A stretch of 19,695 bases of DNA from RGIG4608 sp051867875. Lineage in GTDB: Bacteria; Bacillota; Clostridia; Oscillospirales; CAG-272. Made by a program: the position numbers and the translations under genes. Location of the stretch: contig JBJDZG010000005.1 of the NCBI GenBank assembly GCA_051867875.1, positions 1-19,695 on the forward strand. Direction: 5' to 3'. Under the pieces are notes generated by a model that made no database searches, was not told the origin of the DNA, and saw only the letters and a list, made by a program, of their open reading frames with translations. Positions 1-8,540 of the stretch are shown here, one piece after another. Within the stretch, counting starts at the first letter, position 1; every line of letters starts with the position of its first letter.

Positions 1-52
1 CGCTACCACTGGATTTTGAGTCCAGCACGTCTGCCAATTCCATCACACCGGC
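1..52 (-). tRNA. tRNA-Leu (anticodon CAA), 5' part only
   Basis: Read on the minus strand, the sequence starts with GCCGGTG (acceptor 5' strand) and continues through a D arm containing TGGAATTGGCAGACG. It then has the anticodon stem CTGGA/TCCAG closing a seven-base loop CTCAAAA, which gives anticodon CAA at 16-18 and reads UUG. The start of a variable arm (TGGTAGCG) follows and is cut by the window edge. The TGG..GGCAGAC D arm is typical of leucine tRNAs. The 3' half lies outside the window, so the acceptor stem cannot be verified. Confidence 0.88.
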
Positions 53-70
53 ATATTCTCGACAAATGGT

Positions 71-99
71 ATTGTATCATAATTAAACAAAAAAATCAA
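71..99 (-). promoter_or_regulatory. promoter of the tRNA-Leu gene
   Basis: On the minus strand there is TTGATT (99-94), a 17-base spacer, and TACAAT (76-71). This places the transcription start roughly ten bases upstream of the tRNA 5' end. The match is a standard vegetative sigma-A pattern. The promoter is back to back with the mgtE promoter. Confidence 0.6.
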
Positions 100-143
100 G
101 GGCTTTTTTGATATTTTTTTGAGAAAAAATGAAAGAATAAATG

Positions 144-172
144 TTGACACGAGATAAAAATTGGAGTAAAAT
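144..172 (+). promoter_or_regulatory. sigma-A promoter of the mgtE operon
   Basis: TTGACA (144-149), a 17-base spacer and TAAAAT (167-172) form a near-consensus promoter. Transcription would begin near 179, which leaves a leader of only about 32 bases before the mgtE start. The ribosome binding site AAGGAGG is at 197-203. The leader is too short for a structured Mg2+ riboswitch. Confidence 0.75.
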
Positions 173-210
173 TTAGAATGGATTTATATTTACACAAAGG
201 AGGGTGAAAA

Positions 211-1581
211 ATGGAGAACAGAGAAGATATTTTTGAGAGGCTCAACTCGTATTTAGCTGAGAAAAAATACTCCGCTTTTATTCACGAGATAGACGAGCTT
301 AACGATATAGACGCGGCGGAATATCTCGCGTCTTTGCCCGACGAGCTTATGCTCAGCGCTTTCCGTATGTTAAAGAAGGACGCGGCGGCGGATATTTTCT
401 CGCGCCTTGATTTTGAGGAGCAGGAGAGCATTATCGGAAAAATGTCCGATACCGAAATAGCGATGATTATCGAAGACCTTTTCGTGGACGACGCGGTAGA
501 TATTCTTGAAGAGCTTCCCGCGATTATGGTCAAGAGAATTCTCAAGCTCTCGCGTCCCGAAACGAGAAATTTGATAAACAAATTTCTCTCCTATCCCGAG
601 GACAGTGCGGGCAGTGTCATGACTGCCGAATTTATTGATTTGCACAAGAACATGACGGTCTCCGAAGCCATTGAAAGTATAAGGCTCAAGGGTGTTGAGA
701 AGGAAACCGTTTACGTAGCCTACGTTACGAACACCTCGCGCGTGCTTGAGGGAATTGTGTCTTTGAAAGACCTCATTTTTGCAAAGCCCGACGCGCTTAT
801 CTCTGACATAATGGATACTGATATCCTTTGTATGAACACGCTTGACAACAAAGAGGACGTCGTTGCGATGATTCAGAAATACGACGTGTTGGCGCTTCCC
901 ATAGTTGACAAGGAAAACAGACTGGTCGGCATCGTTACGGTTGACGACGCTATCGACGTTATCGAAGAGGAGGCAACCGAGGATATCGAAAAGATGGCTG
1001 CTATCGTGCCCGGCGACAAGCCATATATGCGTTCAGGTGTCTTTGAAATCTGGAAAACGAGAATCCCGTGGTTGCTTTTGCTCATGCTTTCGGCGACATT
1101 TACGGGTCAGATAATTGCAAACTTTGAAAGCAAGCTTGCCACTATTCCCGTGCTGATTGCATTTATCCCAATGCTTATGGACACGGGCGGTAACAGCGGC
1201 GGTCAGTCCTCTGCAACCGTAATACGCGGTCTTGCAGTCGGTGAGATAGAGATTAAAAACCTGCTTAGCATCATTTGGAAAGAGGTGCGCGTGGCGATTC
1301 TTTGCGGCGGTGTGCTCTCCGTTTGTAATTTCTTGAAGATACTTGTAGTTGACAATCTGATTTTCGGCAACGAGGTTTCAATTGAAGCAAATCTCGTGGT
1401 TTCGCTCACTCTTCTTGCAACGGTAATCGTGGCGAAAACCGTCGGTTGCGTGCTTCCCATAGGTGCAAAGAAGATAGGTCTTGACCCTGCCGTTATGGCG
1501 AGCCCCTTTATTACGACCATCGTAGATGCGGTTTCGCTTTTCATATATTTTCAGCTCGCAACTCTCATTTTGCTTGGATAA
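211..1581 (+). CDS. mgtE: magnesium transporter MgtE
   Basis: This is a Mg2+ channel/transporter of the inner membrane, which acts as a dimer and is gated by intracellular Mg2+. At 456 residues it has the full family length. The architecture is visible in order: an acidic alpha-helical N domain (about 5-130) ending in the conserved YPEDSAGSVMT stretch at 128-138, two CBS domains (about 138-195 and 200-255), a connecting plug helix, then about five membrane segments from residue 285 to the end. The family signatures are present: DTGGNSGGQSSAT at 324-336 and LDPAVMASPFITT at 424-436. The pore aspartate at 440 corresponds to the selectivity-site Asp of the Thermus protein. The ATG follows AAGGAGG with seven-base spacing. 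It heads an operon with the next gene 12 bases downstream. Regulation is probably by Mg2+ sensing in the N and CBS domains, because no leader riboswitch fits. Confidence 0.97.
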   Translation: MENREDIFERLNSYLAEKKYSAFIHEIDELNDIDAAEYLASLPDELMLSAFRMLKKDAAADIFSRLDFEEQESIIGKMSDTEIAMIIEDLFVDDAVDILEELPAIMVKRILKLSRPETRNLINKFLSYPEDSAGSVMTAEFIDLHKNMTVSEAIESIRLKGVEKETVYVAYVTNTSRVLEGIVSLKDLIFAKPDALISDIMDTDILCMNTLDNKEDVVAMIQKYDVLALPIVDKENRLVGIVTVDDAIDVIEEEATEDIEKMAAIVPGDKPYMRSGVFEIWKTRIPWLLLLMLSATFTGQIIANFESKLATIPVLIAFIPMLMDTGGNSGGQSSATVIRGLAVGEIEIKNLLSIIWKEVRVAILCGGVLSVCNFLKILVVDNLIFGNEVSIEANLVVSLTLLATVIVAKTVGCVLPIGAKKIGLDPAVMASPFITTIVDAVSLFIYFQLATLILLG

Positions 1582-1593
1582 AGGATAAATATT

Positions 1594-2577
1594 ATGTCGG
1601 TAAATAATGCTGAAATAGTGCCTTCAAAGGTAATAGAATATTACTCCTGTCAGCAAAAGGAGCACTGGTTATGCAAAATGAGAAAGTGCGACTGGACTGC
1701 GGGGCAGTATCTCTGTGAGCTTATAGAGCAGAACAGACTAAAAAAGCTTGTGGGAGAAAATGCGCTGGTACTTCTTTTGACGCGAGGAGATGAGCTTATC
1801 TCCTTTTGTACTTTCGCTCCCCTTGACGACGTACAGCCTACGGAGCTTAGAAACTGGATAGGTTTCGTATACACCTTCCCGCAATACCGCGGGCACGGGT
1901 ACGCAGGCGAGCTTTTGGCTTATGCAGAGGCAATTGCCACGGTGATGGGACGGGAATATATACATATTTCGACAAATCACGTAGGATTTTACGAAAAATA
2001 CGGATATGAATTTTTCCGCATGGATACCGATGTAAGCGGTGAGCCCACCCGGGTGTACCGAAAAGCTTTACAGCTTGACGGTGCACAGAAGGACGAGCGT
2101 TTTGCAAGGGGCTGTATTTACAAAGCCGAGATAGTGGAAAATGCAAAAAAGGGAACGGACGCACTTGCTTTTTGCGGATTTTCCTGTTTGCATTGCTTTT
2201 TAGGTCAATGGTGCGGCGGCTGTCGCTCCTCCTTTAACTGCTGTTCCTATGCTACGCTTTTTGATGGCGGAAGATGTCCAAACGCAGTTTGCTGTGAGCA
2301 AAACGGACTTAACGGCTGTTACGAGTGTGATATGCTTGAAGATTGCAAGAAAGGCTTTTATACTCCCGATAATGACGGTTCAAACGCGTGCAAGGCGCAG
2401 GCGATATTCGTAAAACGGCACGGCAAGGACTGCTTTTTTGCGGTGCATGACAAGCTACATGAAAAATACGATTTCAAAAAGACTCAGGAAATTCTCGGAA
2501 CTTCGGTCGAAGAGGGTTTAGAATCGCTTGAAGAAACATTAAATGAGGTAAAAAATGAAAACTATATGCGGACTTGA
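1594..2577 (+). CDS. GNAT acetyltransferase fused to a Cys-rich DUF3795-like domain
   Basis: This 327-residue protein has two parts. Residues 1-160 form a GCN5-related N-acetyltransferase domain: the acetyl-CoA loop is seen at QYRGHGYAG (97-105), after the hydrophobic strand WIGFVYTFP, and a motif-B-like GFYEKYGYEF is at 131-140. Residues 194-251 form a cysteine cluster with 13 cysteines, beginning CGFSCLHC (194-201) and CGGC (207-210), as in DUF3795 proteins, and probably binding metal. The last 80 residues are charged and helical. The substrate is unknown. The start is ATG with an AAGGAT ribosome binding site at 1581-1586, 12 bases after mgtE. The 3' end overlaps the next gene, another DUF3795 protein, by 23 bases, so the two are translationally linked. 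The GNAT call is firm and DUF3795 is assigned by pattern only. Confidence 0.85.
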   Translation: MSVNNAEIVPSKVIEYYSCQQKEHWLCKMRKCDWTAGQYLCELIEQNRLKKLVGENALVLLLTRGDELISFCTFAPLDDVQPTELRNWIGFVYTFPQYRGHGYAGELLAYAEAIATVMGREYIHISTNHVGFYEKYGYEFFRMDTDVSGEPTRVYRKALQLDGAQKDERFARGCIYKAEIVENAKKGTDALAFCGFSCLHCFLGQWCGGCRSSFNCCSYATLFDGGRCPNAVCCEQNGLNGCYECDMLEDCKKGFYTPDNDGSNACKAQAIFVKRHGKDCFFAVHDKLHEKYDFKKTQEILGTSVEEGLESLEETLNEVKNENYMRT

Positions 2578-2989
2578 ATGTGAGGATTGCCATTTCAGCG
2601 GAATGTGCAACGGTTGCACGGAGTCGGGCGGTTGTCCTTTGGGTAAAAAATGCTTTATTTACGACTACATAAAAAAGGGCGGGCTTGAAAATTACAACGC
2701 CTTTAAGCAGGGGCTTATTGACGAGTTCAATGCCCTCGGAATCGAGGGAATGCCGAAGATAGATGAGCTTTACGCACTCTTCGGCTCGTTCGTAAATTTG
2801 CCGTACCGTATGCCGAGCGGTGAGGACGTAAAGCTGCTTGACGACAGCGAGATATATCTCGGAACCCAAGTGGAATGTGAGTTCGGAGGACGTTGCTACG
2901 GCTTGGCGGCAGGACTTGGATTTCTGCTCGTATGCGAATACGGCGAGGGCGGTGTTGACCCCGAGATAGTGATTTTCAAGAGAAGGTAG
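2555..2989 (+). CDS. DUF3795 cysteine-rich protein
   Basis: This is a 144-residue soluble protein. Its N-terminus, CGLECEDC then CNGC and CPLGKKC (residues 5-33), is the hallmark cysteine layout of DUF3795, a family of unknown biochemical function thought to bind metal. The remainder is a short alpha/beta region with no membrane segment. The start is ATG, preceded by GAGGT at 2545-2549, and lies inside the end of the upstream GNAT-DUF3795 gene, so the two are probably coupled. The fusion upstream carries the same kind of cysteine domain, which suggests duplication or shared function. The TAG stop is followed nine bases later by the GTG start of a second acetyltransferase. No catalytic role can be inferred. 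Confidence 0.82.
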   Translation: MKTICGLECEDCHFSGMCNGCTESGGCPLGKKCFIYDYIKKGGLENYNAFKQGLIDEFNALGIEGMPKIDELYALFGSFVNLPYRMPSGEDVKLLDDSEIYLGTQVECEFGGRCYGLAAGLGFLLVCEYGEGGVDPEIVIFKRR

Positions 2990-2998
2990 GAAAAATAA

Positions 2999-3550
2999 GT
3001 GATATTCGAAGAAAAGAAAATTGTATTAAAAGACGGCAGAGAGGCAATTTTCAAAACTCCCGAGATAAGCGATGCCGAGGCAATGTTGAAATATATCATC
3101 AAGGCGTGCGGAGAAACGGAGTTTCTTACGCGTTACCCTGAGGAATGGGTCGGCGCGAGCGTTGATGCCGAAGAAGCTTGGATAAAAAAGCTCAGAGACT
3201 CCGAACACAGCTTTTGCATTACCTGCTTTGTCGACGGTGAGGTCGCGGGAAACTGTGAGCTTGTCTTTAACGGCGGTATGAAAACCTCGCACCGCGTAAC
3301 CGTTATGATAGCGATACTCAAAGATTATTGGAATTTAGGTATCGGTTCGGCTATGTTTCACGATATGCTGGCAGAAGCACAGTGCAGGGGCGCGGAGATA
3401 CTTGAACTTGCACTTGTCGAGGAGAACGAAAGAGCATTGCATTTGTATGAAAAATTCGGCTTTGAGGTCGTTGCAAAAAAACCGAAATATTTCAAATTCA
3501 AAGACGGTACATATCATAGTGAACTCTATATGCAGAAATATTTGATTTAA
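2999..3550 (+). CDS. GNAT family N-acetyltransferase
   Basis: A 183-residue acetyl-CoA dependent N-acetyltransferase. Motif A is ILKDYWNLGIGSAMFHDML (106-124) with the pyrophosphate-binding loop NLGIGS at 112-117. Motif B is NERALHLYEKFGFE (143-156). Length and layout match single-domain GNATs that acetylate small amines or protein N-termini; the substrate cannot be told. The start is GTG at 2999, with AGG at 2988-2990 as a modest ribosome binding site. The first in-frame ATG is 28 codons further in and would remove the first beta strand, so GTG is preferred. It is the last gene of the mgtE operon, followed by a strong hairpin terminator. Confidence 0.9.
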   Translation: MIFEEKKIVLKDGREAIFKTPEISDAEAMLKYIIKACGETEFLTRYPEEWVGASVDAEEAWIKKLRDSEHSFCITCFVDGEVAGNCELVFNGGMKTSHRVTVMIAILKDYWNLGIGSAMFHDMLAEAQCRGAEILELALVEENERALHLYEKFGFEVVAKKPKYFKFKDGTYHSELYMQKYLI

Positions 3551-3584
3551 CCGCTCAGCTAAAAAACGAAATTCAACACAAACT

Positions 3585-3616
3585 TCCGCCGTCCCAAAGG
3601 AACGGCGGATTTTTTT
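3585..3616 (+). terminator. rho-independent terminator of the mgtE operon
   Basis: TCCGCCGT pairs with ACGGCGGA. The stem continues past one mismatch by two more G-C pairs to a short AAA loop, and seven T residues follow directly. It lies 34 bases after the acetyltransferase stop. Confidence 0.92.
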
Positions 3617-3647
3617 ATATTAATTATTATTTTTTTGTTGAAATGCC

Positions 3648-3676
3648 TTGTATTTTATATATTATTGTGATAAAAT
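3648..3676 (+). promoter_or_regulatory. promoter of the ABC transporter operon
   Basis: TTGTAT (3648-3653), a 17-base spacer and TAAAAT (3671-3676) preceded by TGA form an extended -10 promoter. The predicted start is near 3683 and the ribosome binding site TGAGG is at 3699-3703. No operator repeat is evident. Confidence 0.6.
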
Positions 3677-3711
3677 AACACTGATAATTTTTTGTTAATG
3701 AGGCAGTTTCT

Positions 3712-6027
3712 ATGGAAGTATTAAAATTAGAAAACCTATCTAAATATTATACCTCTGAAAATTCGGTTGTTGTCGGACTTACGGGTATAAATCTCTCGTT
3801 TTCAACGGGAGAATTTGTTGCGCTGACGGGTGAGAGCGGAAGCGGTAAATCCACACTTGCACACGTGCTCGGCGGTATCATTCCTTACGAGTCGGGCGAG
3901 CTGTATATTTACGGTCAGCCGACCTCGCACTACGACGCTGACGACTGGTCGAAATACCGCAGGGACCTAATCAGCTTTATTTCGCAGAGCTACGGCATTT
4001 TGCCGGGAAACACCGTTGCGGAGAATGTTGAGAGTGCACTGCGCCTCAGCGGTCTTTCAATCGAAGAGGCTGCTGAACGCACCAAGGCGATTTTGGACGA
4101 GGTTGAGCTCTCCGAGTTCAAAAACAGAAAAGCGGGTAAGCTATCCAGCGGTCAGAAGCAGCGGCTTTCAATAGCGCGCGCTCTGGCAAAGCCCTCAAAG
4201 ATACTTATTGCAGACGAGCCTACGGGAAACCTTGACAGAGAGAACAGCGAAAAGGTAATTGCCCTGCTCAAGCGCGCGTCGCGCGACAGGCTGGTTATAC
4301 TTATAACTCACGAGTTTGACGAGGCGAAGGACCTCGCAACGCGCCGTATAATTCTCTCCGACGGCTCGGTGGTTACGGACGCGGAGCTCGCCCCGAGATA
4401 TATCCATAGCGGAAAGGACAATGTCGAAAAATCGGTATCTGAAGCGGAGAGGGAAGAATCTTCAAGCCAAAAAGGCACGAAAACGCACAAGCCCTTGCCG
4501 CCGTATATATGCGCGCTGACCTTGAAATCGCGTCCCGTTTTTTCGATGCTCCTGTGCTTGCTCTTGTGCATAACTACGCTGATTACCTTTATTTTCCTTG
4601 GTACTTTTATCTCTTGGTTGGACGATTCTCCGACGAGAATTTACGATAGGAGTGCCTTTTACAACGGCGACCCCCGGAGAATAGTCGTTATGAAAGCCGA
4701 CGGTTCTTCTATGACCGAGGCGGACTATATTGACCTTCTCTCGAAAAGATACGTCGAGAATATTGAGAGATTTGGGTACGTCAACGACTATATTTATCAC
4801 TACAAGGACGGCGTTGACCACTCACAGAACAGGGTGCTCACATTTGGTCCCGACTATCACCCGATTAAAAATCCCGACGATTACAAGCTCGAGGGATATA
4901 TTAACTTTTTTGAAGATAACCTAAATTTCGTAAGGACGCTTCCTTACACCGACCGCGATATAATTACCGGGGGAAGAGCCCCCGAGGGCGTTTACGAGAT
5001 TCTTTCCGCAGACCCCGATTTGAATGTCGGCGACACCGTTACGGTCTATATCAGAAATCTCGCAAACTGGGGAATTGACTCATACATAGACATAGATTTT
5101 GAGGTCGTCGGAAAGACGGAATACGGAGAGGGACTTTATTTCTCCGATAAATTTGCCGCTACGCTCAGTCAGCCCAAGAAGCTCGAGCTTCCGTTTCCGC
5201 CCTATACGAGCTACGCGTCTGATTTCATCTTCTTGCCTTACAGTGCAGACGGTCTGAAATTTGACTTTTCGTCGGTCAGCCTTACAGATGACGATTTCGT
5301 TCTGATGCTTGCAAACGACGCTATAAAAATTGACAAGGGAACTAAGGTTTCCGTATCGCCGGGCGATACAAGGCTCAGGCTGACTTGCCTTAGCAAGATG
5401 GATTCCGACGGAATAAGCGTCGTTATGGTAAATGAGAAGAATTTTGATGCGGTAACCGACCTCTCGTGTGCAAATCAGGTATCGCTTTACATTGAGGATT
5501 ACTCTTACTCTGAAAGAGTTATCGATTCACTTACCTCAAACGGTTACGTTGCTATATCTCCGTACAAGCTCGGCTCAACGGAGATAGACAAAGAACTTGC
5601 AGATGAGAGAATGGCGACGCTCGCCATTTGTGCCGCGGTGTTCGTTATTTCGTTTATCTTGCAGGTAATACTGCTCCGCAGTATGTTTGCATCTCTTCAC
5701 GAGTATTACAGACTTATGTCAAATACGGGACTTACGGAAAAAATCGCAAATACAGCGCTTTCGATGATGCTCCTTATCTTGACTCTCACAGGTGAAATTC
5801 TCGGTGCCGCCGTAATACTGTCACTCAATGCCGTCGGCTTTGACAGAGTTGCGGACATATTCAAATATTTTGATATCGGTATGATATTTATGCTCTTCGG
5901 AGTGCATTTCGTATCAGTTGCAATCTCTCTTATCGGCATTCTTCGAGGCTTGAAGAAAACCGTATTCGGAAAGGGAAAGAGCAATTACGACGTTGATTTC
6001 AGTTTGATGGAGGACAGCGCTTTATGA
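3712..6027 (+). CDS. ABC transporter ATPase-permease fusion (MacB/FtsX type), first subunit
   Basis: A 771-residue protein with a nucleotide-binding domain joined to an FtsX-like permease. The ATPase part (1-220) has Walker A GESGSGKS at 40-47, Q-loop at about 91, signature LSSGQ at 144-148, Walker B ILIADE at 164-169 and switch His200, so it looks active. A charged linker (about 225-260) leads to TM1 (277-300). An extracytoplasmic domain of about 330 residues follows, then three membrane segments (634-655, 678-705, 724-744). This is the MacB/LolCDE topology, used for mechanical transmission to extracytoplasmic partners rather than classic substrate tunnelling. The stop overlaps the start of the second subunit in ATGA, so a heterodimer is likely. 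No two-component system of the Bce type sits alongside, and the ligand is unknown. Confidence 0.92.
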   Translation: MEVLKLENLSKYYTSENSVVVGLTGINLSFSTGEFVALTGESGSGKSTLAHVLGGIIPYESGELYIYGQPTSHYDADDWSKYRRDLISFISQSYGILPGNTVAENVESALRLSGLSIEEAAERTKAILDEVELSEFKNRKAGKLSSGQKQRLSIARALAKPSKILIADEPTGNLDRENSEKVIALLKRASRDRLVILITHEFDEAKDLATRRIILSDGSVVTDAELAPRYIHSGKDNVEKSVSEAEREESSSQKGTKTHKPLPPYICALTLKSRPVFSMLLCLLLCITTLITFIFLGTFISWLDDSPTRIYDRSAFYNGDPRRIVVMKADGSSMTEADYIDLLSKRYVENIERFGYVNDYIYHYKDGVDHSQNRVLTFGPDYHPIKNPDDYKLEGYINFFEDNLNFVRTLPYTDRDIITGGRAPEGVYEILSADPDLNVGDTVTVYIRNLANWGIDSYIDIDFEVVGKTEYGEGLYFSDKFAATLSQPKKLELPFPPYTSYASDFIFLPYSADGLKFDFSSVSLTDDDFVLMLANDAIKIDKGTKVSVSPGDTRLRLTCLSKMDSDGISVVMVNEKNFDAVTDLSCANQVSLYIEDYSYSERVIDSLTSNGYVAISPYKLGSTEIDKELADERMATLAICAAVFVISFILQVILLRSMFASLHEYYRLMSNTGLTEKIANTALSMMLLILTLTGEILGAAVILSLNAVGFDRVADIFKYFDIGMIFMLFGVHFVSVAISLIGILRGLKKTVFGKGKSNYDVDFSLMEDSAL

Positions 6028-8498
6028 TTAAGGTTGAAAATTTAATAAAGACCTACGACAGAAGAACGAAGCAGGCGCACGAAGTTCTCCACGGTATGTC
6101 CTTCACGCTACCCGAAACGGGTTTCGTATGTATTCTGGGTGCGTCGGGCTGCGGCAAGACGAGCTTGCTCAATTCGATAGGCGGTCTTGACAGCTTTGAC
6201 AGCGGTAAGATTATCACGGACAGCGCCGAGATAAGGAGCTCGGGCTCAAAGGCTTTTGAGAGAGAGCGAAATGCCAATTTCGGTTACATATTTCAAAACT
6301 ACTATCTTTTAGGCGAGCACTCCGCGTCGTACAACGTTTTTATCGGTATGCACTCCATGCCTCTATCCAAAAAGGAGAAGATGCAAAGAGTAAAAGAGGC
6401 GCTTATAAAGGTCGATATGTTCCGTTACAGAAAGCGTCCCGTAGGTCAGCTTTCGGGCGGTCAGCAGCAGAGAATTGCAATTGCCCGCGCAATCGCAAGA
6501 AATCCCAAGGTCATTTTTGCCGATGAGCCGACGGGAAATCTTGACGAAGCCAACACGATGAATATTTGCGGTATCTTAAAAGAGCTTTCGCACGACAGTC
6601 TTATAGTAATGGTAACGCACGAGGAGAGAATCGCGAGATTTTTTGCCGACAGAATAATCACTATTGACGAGGGCAGAATAGTATCCGACAGCACCGATTG
6701 GTCAAGGGGCACTATGAATGCGGGTGAGAAGGACGCGTTATATTCCGAGGATTACAGCGAGAGTAAGTATTCTTCCGAGGAGATATCGCTCAGAGTGCTC
6801 ACGAAAGAGGACGCAGAGCCCGTTTCCGTTACGGTTATTGCTGAAAAAGATAGAATAATTATCAAGGTCAACGACCCGCGAGTCGTGCTTTGCTCGGAGG
6901 GCAATGTTTCGCCAAGGCTTATCGAGGGTGCGCGCCCCGTGCTTGACGTTTCGTCGTTTATTCACAGCGCAAGCGAAGAAAAAGTTGCAAAGGACGACAG
7001 TTTATCTCCTAAGAAGCCGCCGAGAGGCGGTCTTGGCTTTAAGTTCCTCTACGAAGAGGCAAAGACTCTGGTTTCACGCAAAAAGCTCGGCAGAGTGGGC
7101 ATGGGGCTGTTTCTCATTCTGCTCTCGCTTATGATATCAATGTCCGTTTCCGATATCGTTACGGTCGCTCATATCGACCCCGAGGATTTTATAACGACGG
7201 ATTCGCACGTTTTGAATATTGAGTTTCAGAGGGGAGAGAATCTGCCCGCGTACATTTGGAAGCTCGACGAGTACAAGACGGATTATATCGAGCATCTTGG
7301 GGCTTCGGGACTTGATTTTGACCTTGTTCTTCAATTTGACAGTTATTTTGAATACAAGGACAGCACCGTGCCCCAGTTTGAAGAGCTTACACTCGAAATT
7401 CTCGGTGCAAATTATGTTGACGTCGTAAGGCTTGACCCCTCGACTATTATCTTAGGAAGAATGCCCGAGCGTTACGACGAGATAGTTATTGACCGCTGGG
7501 TGCTCGATAAGCTTCTTGAAGAGGACGGAGTAATTCAGAATATTATTCCAAGCTACGAATATCTCATAGGCAAACAGCTTGTGCTTTCAAGGAAGAGCTT
7601 TACGCCCACTATCGTCGGTATTTGCGATTCTGGCCAGCCCGATATTTACATAAGCGTTGAGGGTATGCTCTCCATAGGCTCGGGCGGAATGGAAATCATC
7701 TCGTTTTCCGAATTTTGCGAGCTTACGGGCTATGACAGCGTTGACTCACTCGGCGAAAACGAGTGTATTGCTCTTGCGGACAACGCAGGCGCGATCTATA
7801 TGCAGTATATAGGAAAGATTTATTCCGTGGGCAACAGGCGTAACATGGTGATAAAAGACGCCATAACGGGCAAATACGAGGATATAAGTGCGAAATTCGT
7901 CGTTGCCGACGAGAGAATACCCACGCTTTACAGTGAAATGCTCGCGTACTACGGCTCGTTTGGCGTATGGTGTGAGGACAAGGAAGCGATGCTTGAATAT
8001 ATGAGCGGTGAGCTTCCGGAGAACTTTGAGGGTATGGTTGAAATAAATATTATCGACCAATATGAAAAGGATTACAACGCATACCGTGACAGGACTCTTG
8101 CAAAGGTCGATGCGAGGACTATCGTTACAGTTACAGTTTTAGCGCTGTCCATACTTATGCTCTACCTTATGCAACGCTCAAAAATAAACGAGCGAATGGA
8201 CCTCGTTGCAGTATACAGACTTCTCGGTATTCCGAAGAGTAATCTCGTTTTGGTATTTGCCATTGAAACCGTAATTCAGACTCTACGCTACTCGATTCCG
8301 ACAGTGGGCATTGTGTGGTTGGTAATAGGCATTATCAATCTGATTGAGGAAATCGGTATCGTGATGATATTCCCGCTTTGGGCGGCGGCTCTTACGCTCG
8401 TATCAATCCTCGCGGTGAGACTCATAATAGCAATAGTACCGATAATCAGACTCCTTTCTTTACCGCCTGCAAGGCTTGCGGCTAAGTATGATTTCTGA
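6024..8498 (+). CDS. ABC transporter ATPase-permease fusion (MacB/FtsX type), second subunit
   Basis: An 824-residue partner of the preceding gene, with the same order of parts. Walker A is GASGCGKTS (39-47), the signature is LSGGQ (143-147), Walker B is VIFADE (163-168) and the switch His is 199. Between the ATPase and TM1 (about 358-381) lies a cytoplasmic stretch of about 135 residues containing a short beta-rich module (about 254-310), which the first subunit lacks. A large extracytoplasmic domain follows, then C-terminal membrane segments (about 697-716, 741-776, 777-810). The C-terminus PPARLAAKYDF resembles that of many Clostridia permeases of this type. Translation is coupled to the first gene by a four-base overlap. 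Both ATPases appear intact, so both sites may hydrolyse ATP. The substrate is not predictable from sequence. Confidence 0.92.
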   Translation: MIKVENLIKTYDRRTKQAHEVLHGMSFTLPETGFVCILGASGCGKTSLLNSIGGLDSFDSGKIITDSAEIRSSGSKAFERERNANFGYIFQNYYLLGEHSASYNVFIGMHSMPLSKKEKMQRVKEALIKVDMFRYRKRPVGQLSGGQQQRIAIARAIARNPKVIFADEPTGNLDEANTMNICGILKELSHDSLIVMVTHEERIARFFADRIITIDEGRIVSDSTDWSRGTMNAGEKDALYSEDYSESKYSSEEISLRVLTKEDAEPVSVTVIAEKDRIIIKVNDPRVVLCSEGNVSPRLIEGARPVLDVSSFIHSASEEKVAKDDSLSPKKPPRGGLGFKFLYEEAKTLVSRKKLGRVGMGLFLILLSLMISMSVSDIVTVAHIDPEDFITTDSHVLNIEFQRGENLPAYIWKLDEYKTDYIEHLGASGLDFDLVLQFDSYFEYKDSTVPQFEELTLEILGANYVDVVRLDPSTIILGRMPERYDEIVIDRWVLDKLLEEDGVIQNIIPSYEYLIGKQLVLSRKSFTPTIVGICDSGQPDIYISVEGMLSIGSGGMEIISFSEFCELTGYDSVDSLGENECIALADNAGAIYMQYIGKIYSVGNRRNMVIKDAITGKYEDISAKFVVADERIPTLYSEMLAYYGSFGVWCEDKEAMLEYMSGELPENFEGMVEINIIDQYEKDYNAYRDRTLAKVDARTIVTVTVLALSILMLYLMQRSKINERMDLVAVYRLLGIPKSNLVLVFAIETVIQTLRYSIPTVGIVWLVIGIINLIEEIGIVMIFPLWAAALTLVSILAVRLIIAIVPIIRLLSLPPARLAAKYDF

Positions 8499-8507
8499 TA
8501 AACAAAA

Positions 8508-8540
8508 AACAACCGAGTTTTTACTCGGTTGTTGTTTTTT
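8508..8540 (+). terminator. bidirectional terminator between the ABC and atp operons
   Basis: A perfect 11-bp stem, AACAACCGAGT/ACTCGGTTGTT, encloses a TTTT loop. It is followed on the plus strand by TTTTTT and flanked on the other side by AAAAAA, so it works in both directions. It sits between convergent stops at 8498 and 8539, and the atpC stop codon overlaps its edge. Confidence 0.93.

Noticed and set aside
53..210. M-box magnesium riboswitch before mgtE
   Set aside because: The promoter leaves about 32 bases of leader, too short for the fold.
3712..8498. Bce-type antibiotic-sensing transporter
   Set aside because: BceAB has a separate ATPase and a ten-helix permease next to a histidine kinase and response regulator. 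Here both proteins are ATPase-permease fusions with four-helix FtsX-type topology and no two-component genes.
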